Assembly (NCBI GenBank): GCA_944325355.1
Contig: CALUZS010000016.1
Coordinates: forward strand, 1-64,000
Direction: 5' to 3'
Source of the DNA: an uncultured Parabacteroides sp.
GTDB lineage: Bacteria > Bacteroidota > Bacteroidia > Bacteroidales > Tannerellaceae
Length of the DNA: 64,000 nucleotides
Positions 33,889 through 43,048 of the stretch are shown piece by piece. A program made the position numbers and the translations under genes. The stretch's first letter is position 1. Each line of letters opens with the position of its first letter. Under the pieces are notes generated by a model. It ran no database searches. It was not told where the DNA came from and worked only from the letters and a program-made list of their open reading frames with translations.

Positions 33889-36108
33889 TTATGAGTTTAA
33901 CCGTTCTACGCTTTTGACACCTTTCACCGCCTTTATCTTCTTGATGAGCATGTTTAATCCGGTTATATCTTTCACCGTTACGGTGAAAGAACCTTGGAAA
34001 AGCCCGTCGTTTGAATTTATATTCAATGAACGAAGGGAGATTCCGTTTTCTTTGCTGATTACGGATGTAATGTTTGTGACGATGGCAATGTCATCTCGTC
34101 CGATGACACGCAATGTTGTATTGTAGCCATCGTTTCCTTTACCGCTCCATTTCGCTTGGATGATGCGGTAGCCGAACCGGTGGAACATCTCTTGTGCGTT
34201 CGGGCAATCCATCCGGTGGATTTTGATTCCCTGCGTAGAGACGAAACCAAATACTTCATCGCCGTAAATGGGATTACAGCATTTGGCAAGTTTATATTCA
34301 ATGCCAGTCAGATTCCTGTCTATTATCAGTACATCTTTATTGCCGGATATTTCCTCAGCTTCGGTTACCGTTGTAAATTCTTCGGCGCTCCGAGTCTCCG
34401 TTCGTTCCGCGTTTTCGTTCTCCCGTTTAACCTGTTCCAGATATTCATCGATAACATTGTTGGGATCCAGGCGGTCTTCTGCAATTTCTATATAGAAATC
34501 AGTAACGGTCTTGAATCCTTTCTTTTTGATAAAACGCATGAATACAGGTTCTTCGAACTCTATTTTTCTATTCTTAAAGCGGCGTTGGAGCATTTCTTTG
34601 GCTATTTCTACCGCTTTGGCAGTTTCTTCCCTCAAGGCTTGTTTGATTCGTACGCGGGCCTTTGATGTGACGACAAACGACAACCAATCCCTTTTTGGTG
34701 TTTGTGTCGGTGATGTGATGACGGAAACCGTATCTCCGTTTTGCAGGACATATTTAATCGGGACATTTTTTCCGTTTACTTTTGCCGATACGCATTTGCT
34801 CCCTAACATGGAATGTATGGCAAAAGCAAAATCCAAAACCGTCGCACCTTTGGCAAGTTTTATGAGTTCCCCGCTCGGTGTGAATACATAGATTTCATCT
34901 TTGTACAGGTCCATTTTGAAATCCGACATCAGGTCTATCGGGCTTTTTTCTTTGGACTCGAGAACAGAACGGACATTGTTCATAAATTCGTCCAGACCGG
35001 ATTCTTCCTTGATTCCTTTGTATTTCCAGTGGGCCGCAAGCCCTCGTTCCGCAATCTCGTCCATCCTTTTGGTGCGGATTTGTACCTCCACCCATTTGTT
35101 TTGTGGCCCCATGACCGTAATGTGCAGGCTTTCGTATCCGTTGCTCTTGGGTATGGAAATCCAATCTTTCAGTCGGTTGGGGTTTGGCTGGTACATATCG
35201 GTAATGATTGAGTACACTTGCCAGCATTCGGAACGCTCCTTTTCCAACGGGGTATCTAAAACAATCCGGATGGCAAAAAGGTCGTAGATGTTTTCAAATT
35301 CGATTTTTTGCTTTCTTAATTTGTTGTTTATCGAATGGATTGACTTTGTACGGCCTTTTATCTCAAAGGTAAAACCTTCTTTCTCCAGTTTCTCTTTGAT
35401 GGGGGCGATGAATTGCTTGATATAGGCATCCCGGGACTTCTTCGTCTCGTTCAGTTTGTTTTTTATGAAATCGTATTGTTTGCGGTCGGTGTATTTTAAC
35501 GCCAGGTCTTCCAACTCGCTTTTGATGGAGTAAAGGCCTAAGCGGTGTGCGAGGGGAGCGTACAGATAGGAAACTTCCATTGACAGCTTGCGCAGGCTGT
35601 CTCCGTCGATGAATCGTTTTCCCATCCGCATCAGGCAAAGGCGGTCTGCAATCATCAGCAAGATAACTCGTACATCTTCTGCAAAAGAGAACAAAAGGTG
35701 ATGGAAATTTTCGGAATTTATCGCTGTGTTTTTTGCATACAACGATGTCGCCTTGATGAGCCGCTGTATGATTAACGTTACATCTTTTCCGAAAGATTTT
35801 TCAACTTCGTCTAATGTTATCGCTTCTTTCATGACCGGGCGATACAGCAATAATGCAATGACCGAAGTCCTTTTCAGTCCAATTTCGGTCGTCGCTATCA
35901 GTGCGGTGTCTATATTCCTGAGTACGCCGTTGATGCCGTTTTTGTCTCTCCCGTAACAATCCAAAGCAACGATGCGGTGCATTAATAGTTTCATTTTCCG
36001 GATATCTTCTTTCTCTAATGAAGCATTCAGATTGGCGAGGAGTTGTTTGTATTTGCTGAACAATTCCTTTTTTTCTTCTGTGGTGAAAAATTCTTTAAGA
36101 TTGCCCAT
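33889..36108 (-). CDS. relA: RelA/SpoT-type (p)ppGpp synthetase with degenerate hydrolase domain
   Basis: The 739-residue protein has the long RSH layout. An N-terminal HD region (about 1-190) is followed by the synthetase domain (GRTKSIHSINNKLRKQKIEF, ISIPKSNGYESLHITVMGP, VEVQIRTKRMDEIAERGLAA). TGS (YVFTPSGELIKLAKGATVLD), a Cys-rich domain (LAKCCNPIYGDEVFGF) and ACT (about 665-739) complete it. It transfers pyrophosphate to GTP or GDP to make the alarmone. The hydrolase core motif, normally LLHDVVED, reads LLLYRPVMKE (residues 86-95), so the HD pair is lost. The enzyme should be a synthetase only, like E. coli RelA. A second, hydrolase-competent RSH must lie elsewhere. It converges on the FadL-type gene. 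Confidence 0.9.
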   Translation of the reverse strand: MGNLKEFFTTEEKKELFSKYKQLLANLNASLEKEDIRKMKLLMHRIVALDCYGRDKNGINGVLRNIDTALIATTEIGLKRTSVIALLLYRPVMKEAITLDEVEKSFGKDVTLIIQRLIKATSLYAKNTAINSENFHHLLFSFAEDVRVILLMIADRLCLMRMGKRFIDGDSLRKLSMEVSYLYAPLAHRLGLYSIKSELEDLALKYTDRKQYDFIKNKLNETKKSRDAYIKQFIAPIKEKLEKEGFTFEIKGRTKSIHSINNKLRKQKIEFENIYDLFAIRIVLDTPLEKERSECWQVYSIITDMYQPNPNRLKDWISIPKSNGYESLHITVMGPQNKWVEVQIRTKRMDEIAERGLAAHWKYKGIKEESGLDEFMNNVRSVLESKEKSPIDLMSDFKMDLYKDEIYVFTPSGELIKLAKGATVLDFAFAIHSMLGSKCVSAKVNGKNVPIKYVLQNGDTVSVITSPTQTPKRDWLSFVVTSKARVRIKQALREETAKAVEIAKEMLQRRFKNRKIEFEEPVFMRFIKKKGFKTVTDFYIEIAEDRLDPNNVIDEYLEQVKRENENAERTETRSAEEFTTVTEAEEISGNKDVLIIDRNLTGIEYKLAKCCNPIYGDEVFGFVSTQGIKIHRMDCPNAQEMFHRFGYRIIQAKWSGKGNDGYNTTLRVIGRDDIAIVTNITSVISKENGISLRSLNINSNDGLFQGSFTVTVKDITGLNMLIKKIKAVKGVKSVERLNS

Positions 36109-36186
36109 TGTCTCTTTTGTATATAAAACCTGTGGTAAAAATATCTTTTTTATTTTATATGGCGAATTATTGTAATAGTATTTTTG

Positions 36187-36194
36187 TACATTTG
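36187..36194 (+). promoter_or_regulatory. -7 promoter element of the DUF4301 gene
   Basis: TACATTTG matches TAnnTTTG, 56 bases before the ATG at 36251 in the divergent gap with relA. No -33 element at proper distance was found. Confidence 0.5.
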
Positions 36195-36250
36195 CGATAT
36201 ATTAAAATTCAGTTCAGAGAAATAATTATTCACCATAAAATTCTTCCATT

Positions 36251-37771
36251 ATGTTAACTGCAGAAGATTTGAAAGATCTGGAAATGCGCGGAATCACAGA
36301 GGAGCAAATCAATAATCAATTGGCTTGTTTTGAGAAAGGCTTTCCTTTTTTAGATATAAAAGCATCGGCTTCCGTAGAGAAAGGTATCAAGGTCATTCAA
36401 CAGAATGAACAGTCCGATTATATGAATGTATGGGATGAGTATCTTGAGCAGGACCACCGGATTGTGAAGTTTGTGCCGGCATCCGGGGCGGCAAGCCGTA
36501 TGTTCAAGGATTTGTTCGCTTTTATGACAGGCGACCATGATGCGCCTTCGACGAAATTTGAGCAGACTTTTTTTGAAAATATAGAGCGTTTTGCCTTTTA
36601 TGAATCGTTGGATGCCGTATGTAAGGAACTTGACGGAAAAAGCATTCGGGAAATGGTTTCGGAGGGGTTATATAAGAAAGTTGTTGCCAATTTGCTGACT
36701 TCTGAAGGCATGAATTACGGACAGTTGCCGAAAGGCTTGTTGCAGTTCCACCGTTATGGGGAGCAGACTCGTACCGCAATGGAAGAGCATTTGGCAGAAG
36801 GCGCCATGTATGCAAAAAACAGTTCGGCAAATGTGAATATCCATTTTACCGTTTCTCCTGAGCATCTTGCCCTTTTTGAAAAACTGGTGGAAGAACGGGT
36901 ACCTGCTTTTGAGGACAAGTTTTCTGTACGTTATGACATTTCTTTCAGTGCACAGAAGGCAAGTACGGACACGATAGCGGTAGATTTGGAGAATAAACCT
37001 TTCCGGACAAATGACGGCAAATTGTTGTTCCGTCCGGGAGGGCATGGAGCTTTGATAGAGAATTTGAACGATATAGATGCCGATGTTATTTTCATCAAAA
37101 ATATTGACAATGTCGTTCCTGATAATTTCAAGTGCACAACAGTGATATATAAGAAGCTGTTAGCCGGAGTACTGGTCTCTATCCAGCAGAAGATATTCAG
37201 CTATCTGGCATTGATAGAAACGGGCAAATACACTCATGCCCAAGTGGAAGAGATGATTCATTTCCTTCAGGATGAGCTTTGCATAAAGAATCCGGAGATG
37301 AAGCTTTTGGAAGATTCGGAGCTGATTCTTTATATTAAGCGTAAGCTGAAACGTCCTTTGCGTGTCTGCGGTATGGTACGGAATGTAGGTGAACCGGGCG
37401 GTGGCCCGTTCTTGGCAGTAAACCAGGACGGAACAATCTCACCGCAGATATTGGAAAGTTCACAGATAGACATGGGCGATGCGGATAAGAAAGCGATGTT
37501 TGAGAAAGGTACGCATTTCAATCCTGTGGATTTGGTTTGTGCCGTAAAAGATGAACACGGTAACAAATACAATTTGGTGGATTTCGTAGACCGGAACACC
37601 GGTTTTATCTCCCATAAGAGCAAGGATGGACGGGAGTTGAAGGCTCTTGAACTTCCGGGATTGTGGAACGGAGCAATGAGCGATTGGAATACGGTCTTTG
37701 TGGAGGTTCCCATCAGTACCTTTAATCCCGTGAAAACAGTGAATGACTTGCTTCGTACGGAGCATCAGTAA
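36251..37771 (+). CDS. DUF4301-family protein
   Basis: The 506-residue cytosolic protein matches DUF4301, a Bacteroidetes family. Recognisable stretches are IVKFVPASGAASRMFKDLFA near residue 75-95, RPGGHGALIENLNDIDADVI in the middle and RVCGMVRNVGEPGGGPFLAV. P-A-S-G-A-A-S-R-M-F-K and G-G-H-G-A-L resemble nucleotide-sugar pyrophosphorylase loops, so a nucleotidyltransferase-like fold is a fair inference; no reaction is known. It is a single gene divergent from the ppGpp synthetase and ended by a very strong hairpin. Confidence 0.85.
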   Translation: MLTAEDLKDLEMRGITEEQINNQLACFEKGFPFLDIKASASVEKGIKVIQQNEQSDYMNVWDEYLEQDHRIVKFVPASGAASRMFKDLFAFMTGDHDAPSTKFEQTFFENIERFAFYESLDAVCKELDGKSIREMVSEGLYKKVVANLLTSEGMNYGQLPKGLLQFHRYGEQTRTAMEEHLAEGAMYAKNSSANVNIHFTVSPEHLALFEKLVEERVPAFEDKFSVRYDISFSAQKASTDTIAVDLENKPFRTNDGKLLFRPGGHGALIENLNDIDADVIFIKNIDNVVPDNFKCTTVIYKKLLAGVLVSIQQKIFSYLALIETGKYTHAQVEEMIHFLQDELCIKNPEMKLLEDSELILYIKRKLKRPLRVCGMVRNVGEPGGGPFLAVNQDGTISPQILESSQIDMGDADKKAMFEKGTHFNPVDLVCAVKDEHGNKYNLVDFVDRNTGFISHKSKDGRELKALELPGLWNGAMSDWNTVFVEVPISTFNPVKTVNDLLRTEHQ

Positions 37772-37782
37772 ATAGTGGAAAA

Positions 37783-37822
37783 AATCCGGAATCTTTTTCG
37801 CAAAAAGATTCCGGATTCTCTT
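37783..37822 (+). terminator. 16-bp perfect hairpin after the DUF4301 gene
   Basis: AATCCGGAATCTTTTT (37783-37798) pairs without a mismatch with AAAAAGATTCCGGATT (37802-37817) around a 3-base CGC loop. Only CTCTT follows, a poor T tract; the run of A·U pairs at the stem top is unusual. It is most likely a terminator. Confidence 0.7.
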
Positions 37823-37890
37823 AAAGAAACGGGCATATCTTTTTGAAAATCCGGAATGGTTTTATTTTGAATACCAGAAACGAAAATATC

Positions 37891-39099
37891 ATGAAAAGAA
37901 GCTCCCTTTTAATTTTATTGGTTGGCGCATTTGCAGCCCTTATACCATTGTTTTTAAAAAATAAGGAAGACAAACCTCTCAAAGAAGCAATTGAAAGAGG
38001 ATTACAGCGGGCAGAGAAACAAGCGTTGGTTATGGCTGACAGCTTGAAGAACCGTGAAGGACGTTTACCGAAAACTTTTTCAAATGGACGTTTGCAGACA
38101 TGCAGTTGTTATGATTGGGTCAGTGGTTTTTATCCCGGTGTCCTTTGGTATTTGTATGAAGAGAACGGAAATGAAGAGTGGAAGGCGTTGGCGGATAAGT
38201 TTACATCCCGTTTGAAAGCCGTACAGCATGTTACCACCAACCATGATGTTGGTTTTATGCTTTATTGCAGTTATGGGAATGGTTTCCGACTGACGGGACG
38301 GGATGATTACCGGCAGGTGTTGTTGACGGGTGCAAAGTCGTTGTCGACCCGTTATAACCCGTTGATAAAGAGTCTGCGTTCTTGGGATTTTACCCGTAAC
38401 GGATTGTGGCAATTCCCTGTAATTATAGATAATATGATGAATCTGGAACTGTTGATGTTTGCCGCAAAAGAAAGTGGTGACAGCCGTTTTTCGGAGATAG
38501 CGGAGGAGCATGCGCGAACGACGATGAAAAATCATTATCGTGATGATTTTAGCTCTTATCATGTGGTTTCGTATGATACTATAAGCGGACTGCCGCATCT
38601 GAAAATGACCCATCAGGGATATTCCGATGAGTCATCATGGGCTCGCGGTCAGTCTTGGGGATTGTATGGATACGTTATGATGTTCCGGGAGACAGGGAAT
38701 GAAGTGTATTTGCGACAGGCGAAGCACATTGCCGATTATTTAATGCGCCATCCCAATATGCCTTCAGATAAAATACCGTATTGGGATTATAATGTACCGG
38801 ATATTCCAGATACCTATCGGGATGTTTCTGCTGCTGCAATAATGGCTTCGGCGCTGATAGAATTGAGTTGCTTGGATGAATCGCCGGCGGCATCATCTTA
38901 CTTGGATTTTGCACGTGAGCAGTTGATTACTTTGAGTTCCGACGAATATTTGGCGGAAGAGGGGAGTAACGGTGGTTTCATCCTGAAACACGGGGTTGGA
39001 TTTCTTCCCGGAAATTCGGAAATAGATGTGCCGTTAAGTTACGCCGATTACTATTATGTGGAAGCATTGGTGAGGATGAACCGGCTATTGGTAAAATAG
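37891..39099 (+). CDS. GH88-family unsaturated glucuronyl hydrolase
   Basis: The 402-residue product starts at 37891 with an N-terminal membrane or signal segment (SLLILLVGAFAALIPLFL). The remainder is a six-hairpin GH88 enzyme. CSCYDWVSGFYPGVLWYLYE holds one catalytic Asp, FPVIIDNMMNLELLMFAA the second, and SDESSWARGQSWGLYGYVMM and ISAL-type C-terminal helices follow the family. It removes the 4,5-unsaturated uronic acid that polysaccharide lyases leave on glycosaminoglycan or pectin-like oligosaccharides. No lyase or sulfatase is adjacent. The frame upstream to 37843 is not needed. A 12-bp hairpin follows immediately. Confidence 0.88.
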   Translation: MKRSSLLILLVGAFAALIPLFLKNKEDKPLKEAIERGLQRAEKQALVMADSLKNREGRLPKTFSNGRLQTCSCYDWVSGFYPGVLWYLYEENGNEEWKALADKFTSRLKAVQHVTTNHDVGFMLYCSYGNGFRLTGRDDYRQVLLTGAKSLSTRYNPLIKSLRSWDFTRNGLWQFPVIIDNMMNLELLMFAAKESGDSRFSEIAEEHARTTMKNHYRDDFSSYHVVSYDTISGLPHLKMTHQGYSDESSWARGQSWGLYGYVMMFRETGNEVYLRQAKHIADYLMRHPNMPSDKIPYWDYNVPDIPDTYRDVSAAAIMASALIELSCLDESPAASSYLDFAREQLITLSSDEYLAEEGSNGGFILKHGVGFLPGNSEIDVPLSYADYYYVEALVRMNRLLVK

Positions 39100-39100
39100 A

Positions 39101-39143
39101 AAACGCCTGGGGTAAGCAGATGCTTTTTGTGCCCCAGGCGTTT
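39101..39143. terminator. Terminator hairpin between GH88 and CoA-transferase genes
   Basis: AAACGCCTGGGG (39101-39112) pairs perfectly with CCCCAGGCGTTT (39132-39143) over 19 bases. A and T flanks on either side are short. It sits between convergent genes and starts one base after the GH88 stop. Confidence 0.8.
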
Positions 39144-39177
39144 CGTAACAGGAGGAAAATATTTTTGAATCCGAATA

Positions 39178-40674
39178 TTATCTGTTATACTTGCTCCAAT
39201 CTACGTTGTGCATATCTCCGCTTGCCGCAAATTCTTCATGGAAAGCAAAGCAGCATTTCAAGTTCTGCGGCGTATGGCCTTTGACTCCCATTGCTAAATA
39301 TTCCTCCAACAATGGTTTGTAGTCCGGATGGACACAATTATCGATAATGCATCGTGCGCGTTGTATCGGTGATTTTCCTCTCAAATCGGCTACGCCGTAT
39401 TCGGTGATAATGACTTTTACGGAATGTTCGCTATGGTCCAAGTGAGATACCATCGGTACGAATGCGCTGATTTTTCCCTCTTTGGCGGTAGATGGTGTCG
39501 TGAAAATAGAAAGCATTGCCGAACGGGTGAAATCGCCTGAACCACCAATTCCGTTCATCATCCGTGTGCCGGAAACATGCGTGGAGTTTACGTTACCGAA
39601 GATATCGGCTTCCAACGCTGTGTTGATGGCGATTAGTCCTAAACGGCGGGCTACTTCGGGATTGTTCGATATTTCTTGCGGACGTAACAATATTTTGTTC
39701 TTGAAGAAATCCAAATGGCTGTATATATCATCGATTACTTCATTACTTACCGACAACGAACATCCGCTGGCGAATTTGACACGTCCTTCTTTCATTAATT
39801 TGATGACGGCATCTTGTATAACTTCCGTGTAAACGTTGAATGCCGGAATCTCTTCATTTTCTCCCATACAGCCCAATACGGCGTTTGCAACGTTGCCTAC
39901 ACCGCTCTGCAGGGGTACGAACTCTTTGGGTAAGCGTCCTGCACGGATTTCGTTGACCAAGAAGTCTGCTACGTTCTTTCCGATAGCCAATGTCACGTCA
40001 TCCAGCGGAGCGAAAGGTTTTCCTTCGTTCGGTTCGCTGGTTTTTACAATACCTACGATTTTCTCCGGGTTAACCTTTACGAAAGGCTGTCCGATTTTGT
40101 CGGATGCTTGGTAAACAGGAATTTCTCTTCGGTAAGGAGGATCTGCCGGCTCGTAAAGGTCGTGCATCCCGCGTATCTCTTTCGGATGTCTGTCGTTGAG
40201 TTCGACAATGATTTTATCCGCTAATCTGCAGATGGTAGGTAGGATTCCAACGCCGCAAGTCGGAACAATTTCGCCATCTTCCGTAACATCGGCAGCTTCA
40301 ACAATTGCGACGTCTATTTTCCCAAGGAACCCGTAGCGAAGGTCTTGGGCAAGTTCAGACAAGTGCATGTCGAAGTATTCGGTTTGATGCGCGTTTAAAG
40401 AAGCTCTCAAATCTTTACAAGATTGGTAAGGAGTGCGGAATTTTATTGCATTGGCACGAGCCAGTACCCCGTCGAGTTTGTCTCCTGTCGATGCTCCTGT
40501 AAACATGCCTATTTTAAAAGGATTGCCTTTTTCGTGTTCGGCGATGGCTTTTTTTGCGATTGCTCCCGGAACGACTTTCGGGCATCCTGCAGGTGTAAAA
40601 CCGCTGAATCCGACGTTGTCGTCATGTTTGACGTATTCTGCGGCTTCTTCTGCTGTAATGAATTTTAATGCCAT
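39178..40674 (-). CDS. Succinyl-CoA:acetate CoA-transferase family protein
   Basis: The 498-residue enzyme belongs to the acetyl-CoA hydrolase/transferase (Cat1/AarC) family. VGFSGFTPAGCPKVVPGAIA at the N-terminus, FNVYTEVIQDAV with the catalytic glutamate, GTRMMNGIGGSGDFTRSA and VIITEYGVADLRGKSP are the class signatures. It moves CoA between succinyl-CoA and acetate, or related acyl groups such as propionate, in mixed-acid fermentation. It lies 36 bases after a small membrane-protein gene on the same strand, which probably shares its transcript. Substrate choice cannot be read directly. Confidence 0.92.
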   Translation of the reverse strand: MALKFITAEEAAEYVKHDDNVGFSGFTPAGCPKVVPGAIAKKAIAEHEKGNPFKIGMFTGASTGDKLDGVLARANAIKFRTPYQSCKDLRASLNAHQTEYFDMHLSELAQDLRYGFLGKIDVAIVEAADVTEDGEIVPTCGVGILPTICRLADKIIVELNDRHPKEIRGMHDLYEPADPPYRREIPVYQASDKIGQPFVKVNPEKIVGIVKTSEPNEGKPFAPLDDVTLAIGKNVADFLVNEIRAGRLPKEFVPLQSGVGNVANAVLGCMGENEEIPAFNVYTEVIQDAVIKLMKEGRVKFASGCSLSVSNEVIDDIYSHLDFFKNKILLRPQEISNNPEVARRLGLIAINTALEADIFGNVNSTHVSGTRMMNGIGGSGDFTRSAMLSIFTTPSTAKEGKISAFVPMVSHLDHSEHSVKVIITEYGVADLRGKSPIQRARCIIDNCVHPDYKPLLEEYLAMGVKGHTPQNLKCCFAFHEEFAASGDMHNVDWSKYNR

Positions 40675-40710
40675 GATATTTATTGTTTAATTTAATTAGA
40701 TGTTAATTTT

Positions 40711-41190
40711 TTATTGATACTTTCTGTTCAATATTTCGGAACAGATAAACGCCTGTCTGACGCTGTCGGGATTGTTGAATATCTCCGCGTATGGGGATGG
40801 CGTTGCCGGATTATTCTCAGGGATATCAATTGTTCCTTGAAATACGGTTCCCTCTTGCAAACTTATATTGTTGCGGCTTATTGCCGTTTCTATATTGGGA
40901 TTGATGATTGGCTGTTGCTGTGCAGATGGTTTGGCTGCCGTACTTTTCTTTCGTGAACATGGTGTCTTTTCCTTTTCCTCGGGAGGAAAATATTCGTCTA
41001 ATTCTTTTTGGAAAACTTCCTCGAAGATGTCCTTTATCCGGCGGTTGGCAGGAACGGCAGTCTTCTTTTTCCCATTTTCAGGCTGACCCAGGATTTCTCT
41101 TGACTTTTTTTTCTTGTCGTTGCTGAACAGGCTGCCGATAGCACCGACTACTAATATGATGATATATAACCAATCTCCTAAATTGTCCAT
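40711..41190 (-). CDS. Small single-pass membrane protein of unknown function
   Basis: The 159-residue product has one N-terminal membrane helix (WLYIIILVVGAIGSLF) followed by a lysine-rich segment (NDKKKKSREI), so the body faces the cytosol. The middle is charged (IFEEVFQKELDEYFPPEEKE) and the rest is low-complexity, with a folded-looking end (VRQAFICSEILNRKYQ). I recognise no domain; similar proteins occur as conserved hypotheticals in Bacteroidales. It is the first gene of a two-gene unit with the CoA-transferase, behind a -7 box at 41242-41235. Confidence 0.7.
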   Translation of the reverse strand: MDNLGDWLYIIILVVGAIGSLFSNDKKKKSREILGQPENGKKKTAVPANRRIKDIFEEVFQKELDEYFPPEEKEKTPCSRKKSTAAKPSAQQQPIINPNIETAISRNNISLQEGTVFQGTIDIPENNPATPSPYAEIFNNPDSVRQAFICSEILNRKYQ

Positions 41191-41234
41191 AGTTGTTATT
41201 CGTTCAAATGGTATTTCCCTTTTTATTCAAAATA

Positions 41235-41242
41235 CAAAGATA
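41235..41242 (-). promoter_or_regulatory. -7 promoter element of the membrane protein/CoA-transferase unit
   Basis: On the minus strand TATCTTTG fits TAnnTTTG, 45 bases before the ATG at 41190. TTTC lies 19 bases further upstream as a possible -33 element. Confidence 0.55.
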
Positions 41243-41364
41243 GGAAGATTTCTGAATCGAAGAAAAGGCTTATACGAAAAAGAAATATTCTTTTATAGGA
41301 TACGTTCGTAGGGTAAAAAGGAAGAGATTTTATTTGTTTTGTAAAATGGTTACTTGTAATTTTA

Positions 41365-41372
41365 TACTTTTG
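41365..41372 (+). promoter_or_regulatory. -7 promoter element of the miaB leader
   Basis: TACTTTTG fits TAnnTTTG. TTTTG ends at 41341, 23 bases upstream, a long spacing. The implied transcript starts near 41380 and has a leader of about 220 bases before miaB. Confidence 0.5.
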
Positions 41373-41379
41373 CGCAAGA

Positions 41380-41599
41380 AAAAGAACGGAAGCATGCGTA
41401 AGTTTGATAGTCAATGTGGCGGCACAAAAAGAAAAGGGTAGCTTCTCAGCCACCCTAATCCAAATTTAACCAAAACCTTAACTATGAAAAAATTTACGTT
41501 TTTCAATTGCAAATATAGAGTTGGTTTTTGAATTACAAAAATATTTGGAAAGAAAAATTGGAAGAAGAATTATTTTTAACATCGTTTAAAATTATAAAA
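41380..41599 (+). promoter_or_regulatory. Long miaB leader with alternative hairpins
   Basis: The 409 bases between 41190 and 41600 hold no large gene. In the miaB leader GGGTAGC (41436-41442) can pair with GCCACCC (41449-41455) apart from an A-C mismatch. GTGGC at 41416-41420 can instead pair with GCCAC (41449-41453), so two mutually exclusive stems exist. An AC-rich unstructured stretch (41456-41483) leads to a 15-codon open frame. The layout resembles an attenuator-type leader; no known riboswitch was recognised. Confidence 0.4.
41484..41531 (+). CDS. Possible 15-residue leader peptide
   Basis: ATG at 41484 opens a frame of 15 codons ending in TGA at 41529-41531: MKKFTFFNCKYRVGF. It follows an unstructured CCTTAACT and ends 68 bases before the miaB start. 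Three Phe before residue 8 and five aromatic residues overall are notable. There is no comparative evidence that it is translated. Confidence 0.3.
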   Translation: MKKFTFFNCKYRVGF

Positions 41600-42979
41600 A
41601 TGGAGAAAGCAAAGGAAAGTGCAGACTTAAAATCTGCTACTGAATTGAAAGAGAGAAAGTTGTTTATTGAAACGTACGGTTGCCAGATGAATGTTGCCGA
41701 TAGTGAAGTTGTGGCGTCAATTATGAAGATGGACGGATATGCACTGACGGAAAATATAGAAGAAGCCGATGCCGTGTTTGTGAATACTTGTTCGGTGAGA
41801 GATAACGCCGAACAAAAAATATATGGGCGTTTGCAATATTTTTGGTCGTTGAAAAGGAAAAAGAACCCGAATTTGATTATCGGAGTTCTGGGGTGCATGG
41901 CTGAACGGGTGAAATCTTCTTTGATTGAAGAGCACCATGTCGATTTGGTTGCCGGGCCGGATTCTTATATGGATTTGCCAAATTTGGTCGGCGCTGCGGA
42001 ACGAGGCGAGAAGGCTATTAATGTGGAATTGTCGACACAGGAGACTTATAAAGATGTCATGCCATTGAAATTGCCCGGTGTGCATATTTCCGGTTTTGTA
42101 TCTATCATGCGCGGATGTAATAATTTCTGTTCTTATTGTATCGTCCCTTATACCCGTGGGCGCGAACGGAGCCGGGATGTGGAGAGTATCCTGAGCGAAA
42201 TCCGTGACATGGATGCGAAGGGATTCAAAGAAGTTACATTATTGGGACAGAATGTAAACTCTTATTCGTATGAAAGACCGGATGGGACAGTTGTCGATTT
42301 TCCTCAATTGCTGGAATTGGTGGCGTTGGAAGTTCCGGCGATGCGTGTCCGTTTCGTAACTTCCCATCCGAAAGATATGAGTGATGAGACACTTTGTGTA
42401 ATTGCTGCCCATCCGAATATATGCAGGTATATACATTTGCCGGCGCAATCGGGCAGCTCGAAAATATTGAAAATAATGAACCGGAAATATACCCGGGAAT
42501 GGTATCTTGACCGGATTGCCGCAATCCGCCGGATTATTCCGGATTGTGCGATTTCTACTGATTTGTTTTGTGGGTTTCATTCAGAGACAGAGGAAGATTA
42601 TGAGGAAACGCTTTCATTGATGCGGGAAGTGGGGTATGACAGTGCCTATTTGTTTAAATATTCCGAGCGACCGGGAACATATGCTGCGAAACATTTGTCG
42701 GACGATGTTCCGGAAAGCGTGAAAGTGCGTCGTTTGCAAGGAATGATCGATTTGCAGAATGAGTTGTCGGAAGCAAGCAATCGGCGCGATATCGGAAAAG
42801 TTTTTGAGGTTTTGGTCGAGGGATTTTCAAAACGCTCCAAAGAACAGTTGTATGGACGGACGAGCCAGAATAAAGTGGTTGTATTCAATAAGGCAAATTG
42901 CCGGATAGGTCAATTTGTGAATATGAAAATAACGGGGGCGACATCGGCTACATTGTTTGGGGAACTTGTTGAATCGTGA
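41600..42979 (+). CDS. miaB: tRNA 2-methylthio-N6-dimethylallyladenosine synthase
   Basis: The 459-residue radical-SAM methylthiotransferase adds a methylthio group to i6A37 of tRNAs reading U-starting codons. Order: UPF0004 domain with ETYGCQMNVADSE, NTCSVRDNAEQK and GVLGCMAER (three Cys of the auxiliary cluster), then the radical-SAM core RGCNNFCSYCIVPYTRGRER (C-x3-C-x2-C), and a C-terminal TRAM domain ending GATSATLFGELVES. The frame is open upstream to 41528, but MEKAKES at 41600 fits the family start. This is the standard length. Confidence 0.96.
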   Translation: MEKAKESADLKSATELKERKLFIETYGCQMNVADSEVVASIMKMDGYALTENIEEADAVFVNTCSVRDNAEQKIYGRLQYFWSLKRKKNPNLIIGVLGCMAERVKSSLIEEHHVDLVAGPDSYMDLPNLVGAAERGEKAINVELSTQETYKDVMPLKLPGVHISGFVSIMRGCNNFCSYCIVPYTRGRERSRDVESILSEIRDMDAKGFKEVTLLGQNVNSYSYERPDGTVVDFPQLLELVALEVPAMRVRFVTSHPKDMSDETLCVIAAHPNICRYIHLPAQSGSSKILKIMNRKYTREWYLDRIAAIRRIIPDCAISTDLFCGFHSETEEDYEETLSLMREVGYDSAYLFKYSERPGTYAAKHLSDDVPESVKVRRLQGMIDLQNELSEASNRRDIGKVFEVLVEGFSKRSKEQLYGRTSQNKVVVFNKANCRIGQFVNMKITGATSATLFGELVES

Positions 42980-43000
42980 CCTCGTTTGTGCGTAGTTCTC

Positions 43001-43048
43001 CCTTTTGCTGTCGGCTGTCCCTTGGTTGCGGATGGCTGCAGCAAAAGG
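43001..43048. other. 10-bp inverted repeat in the miaB-ftsX gap
   Basis: CCTTTTGCTG (43001-43010) and CAGCAAAAGG (43039-43048) are exact inverted copies 28 bases apart, 22 bases after the miaB stop. There is no T tract. It may end or stabilise the miaB transcript. The remaining gap to 43198 is T-rich, with a near-consensus -7 (TATCTTTT, about 43172-43179). Confidence 0.4.
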
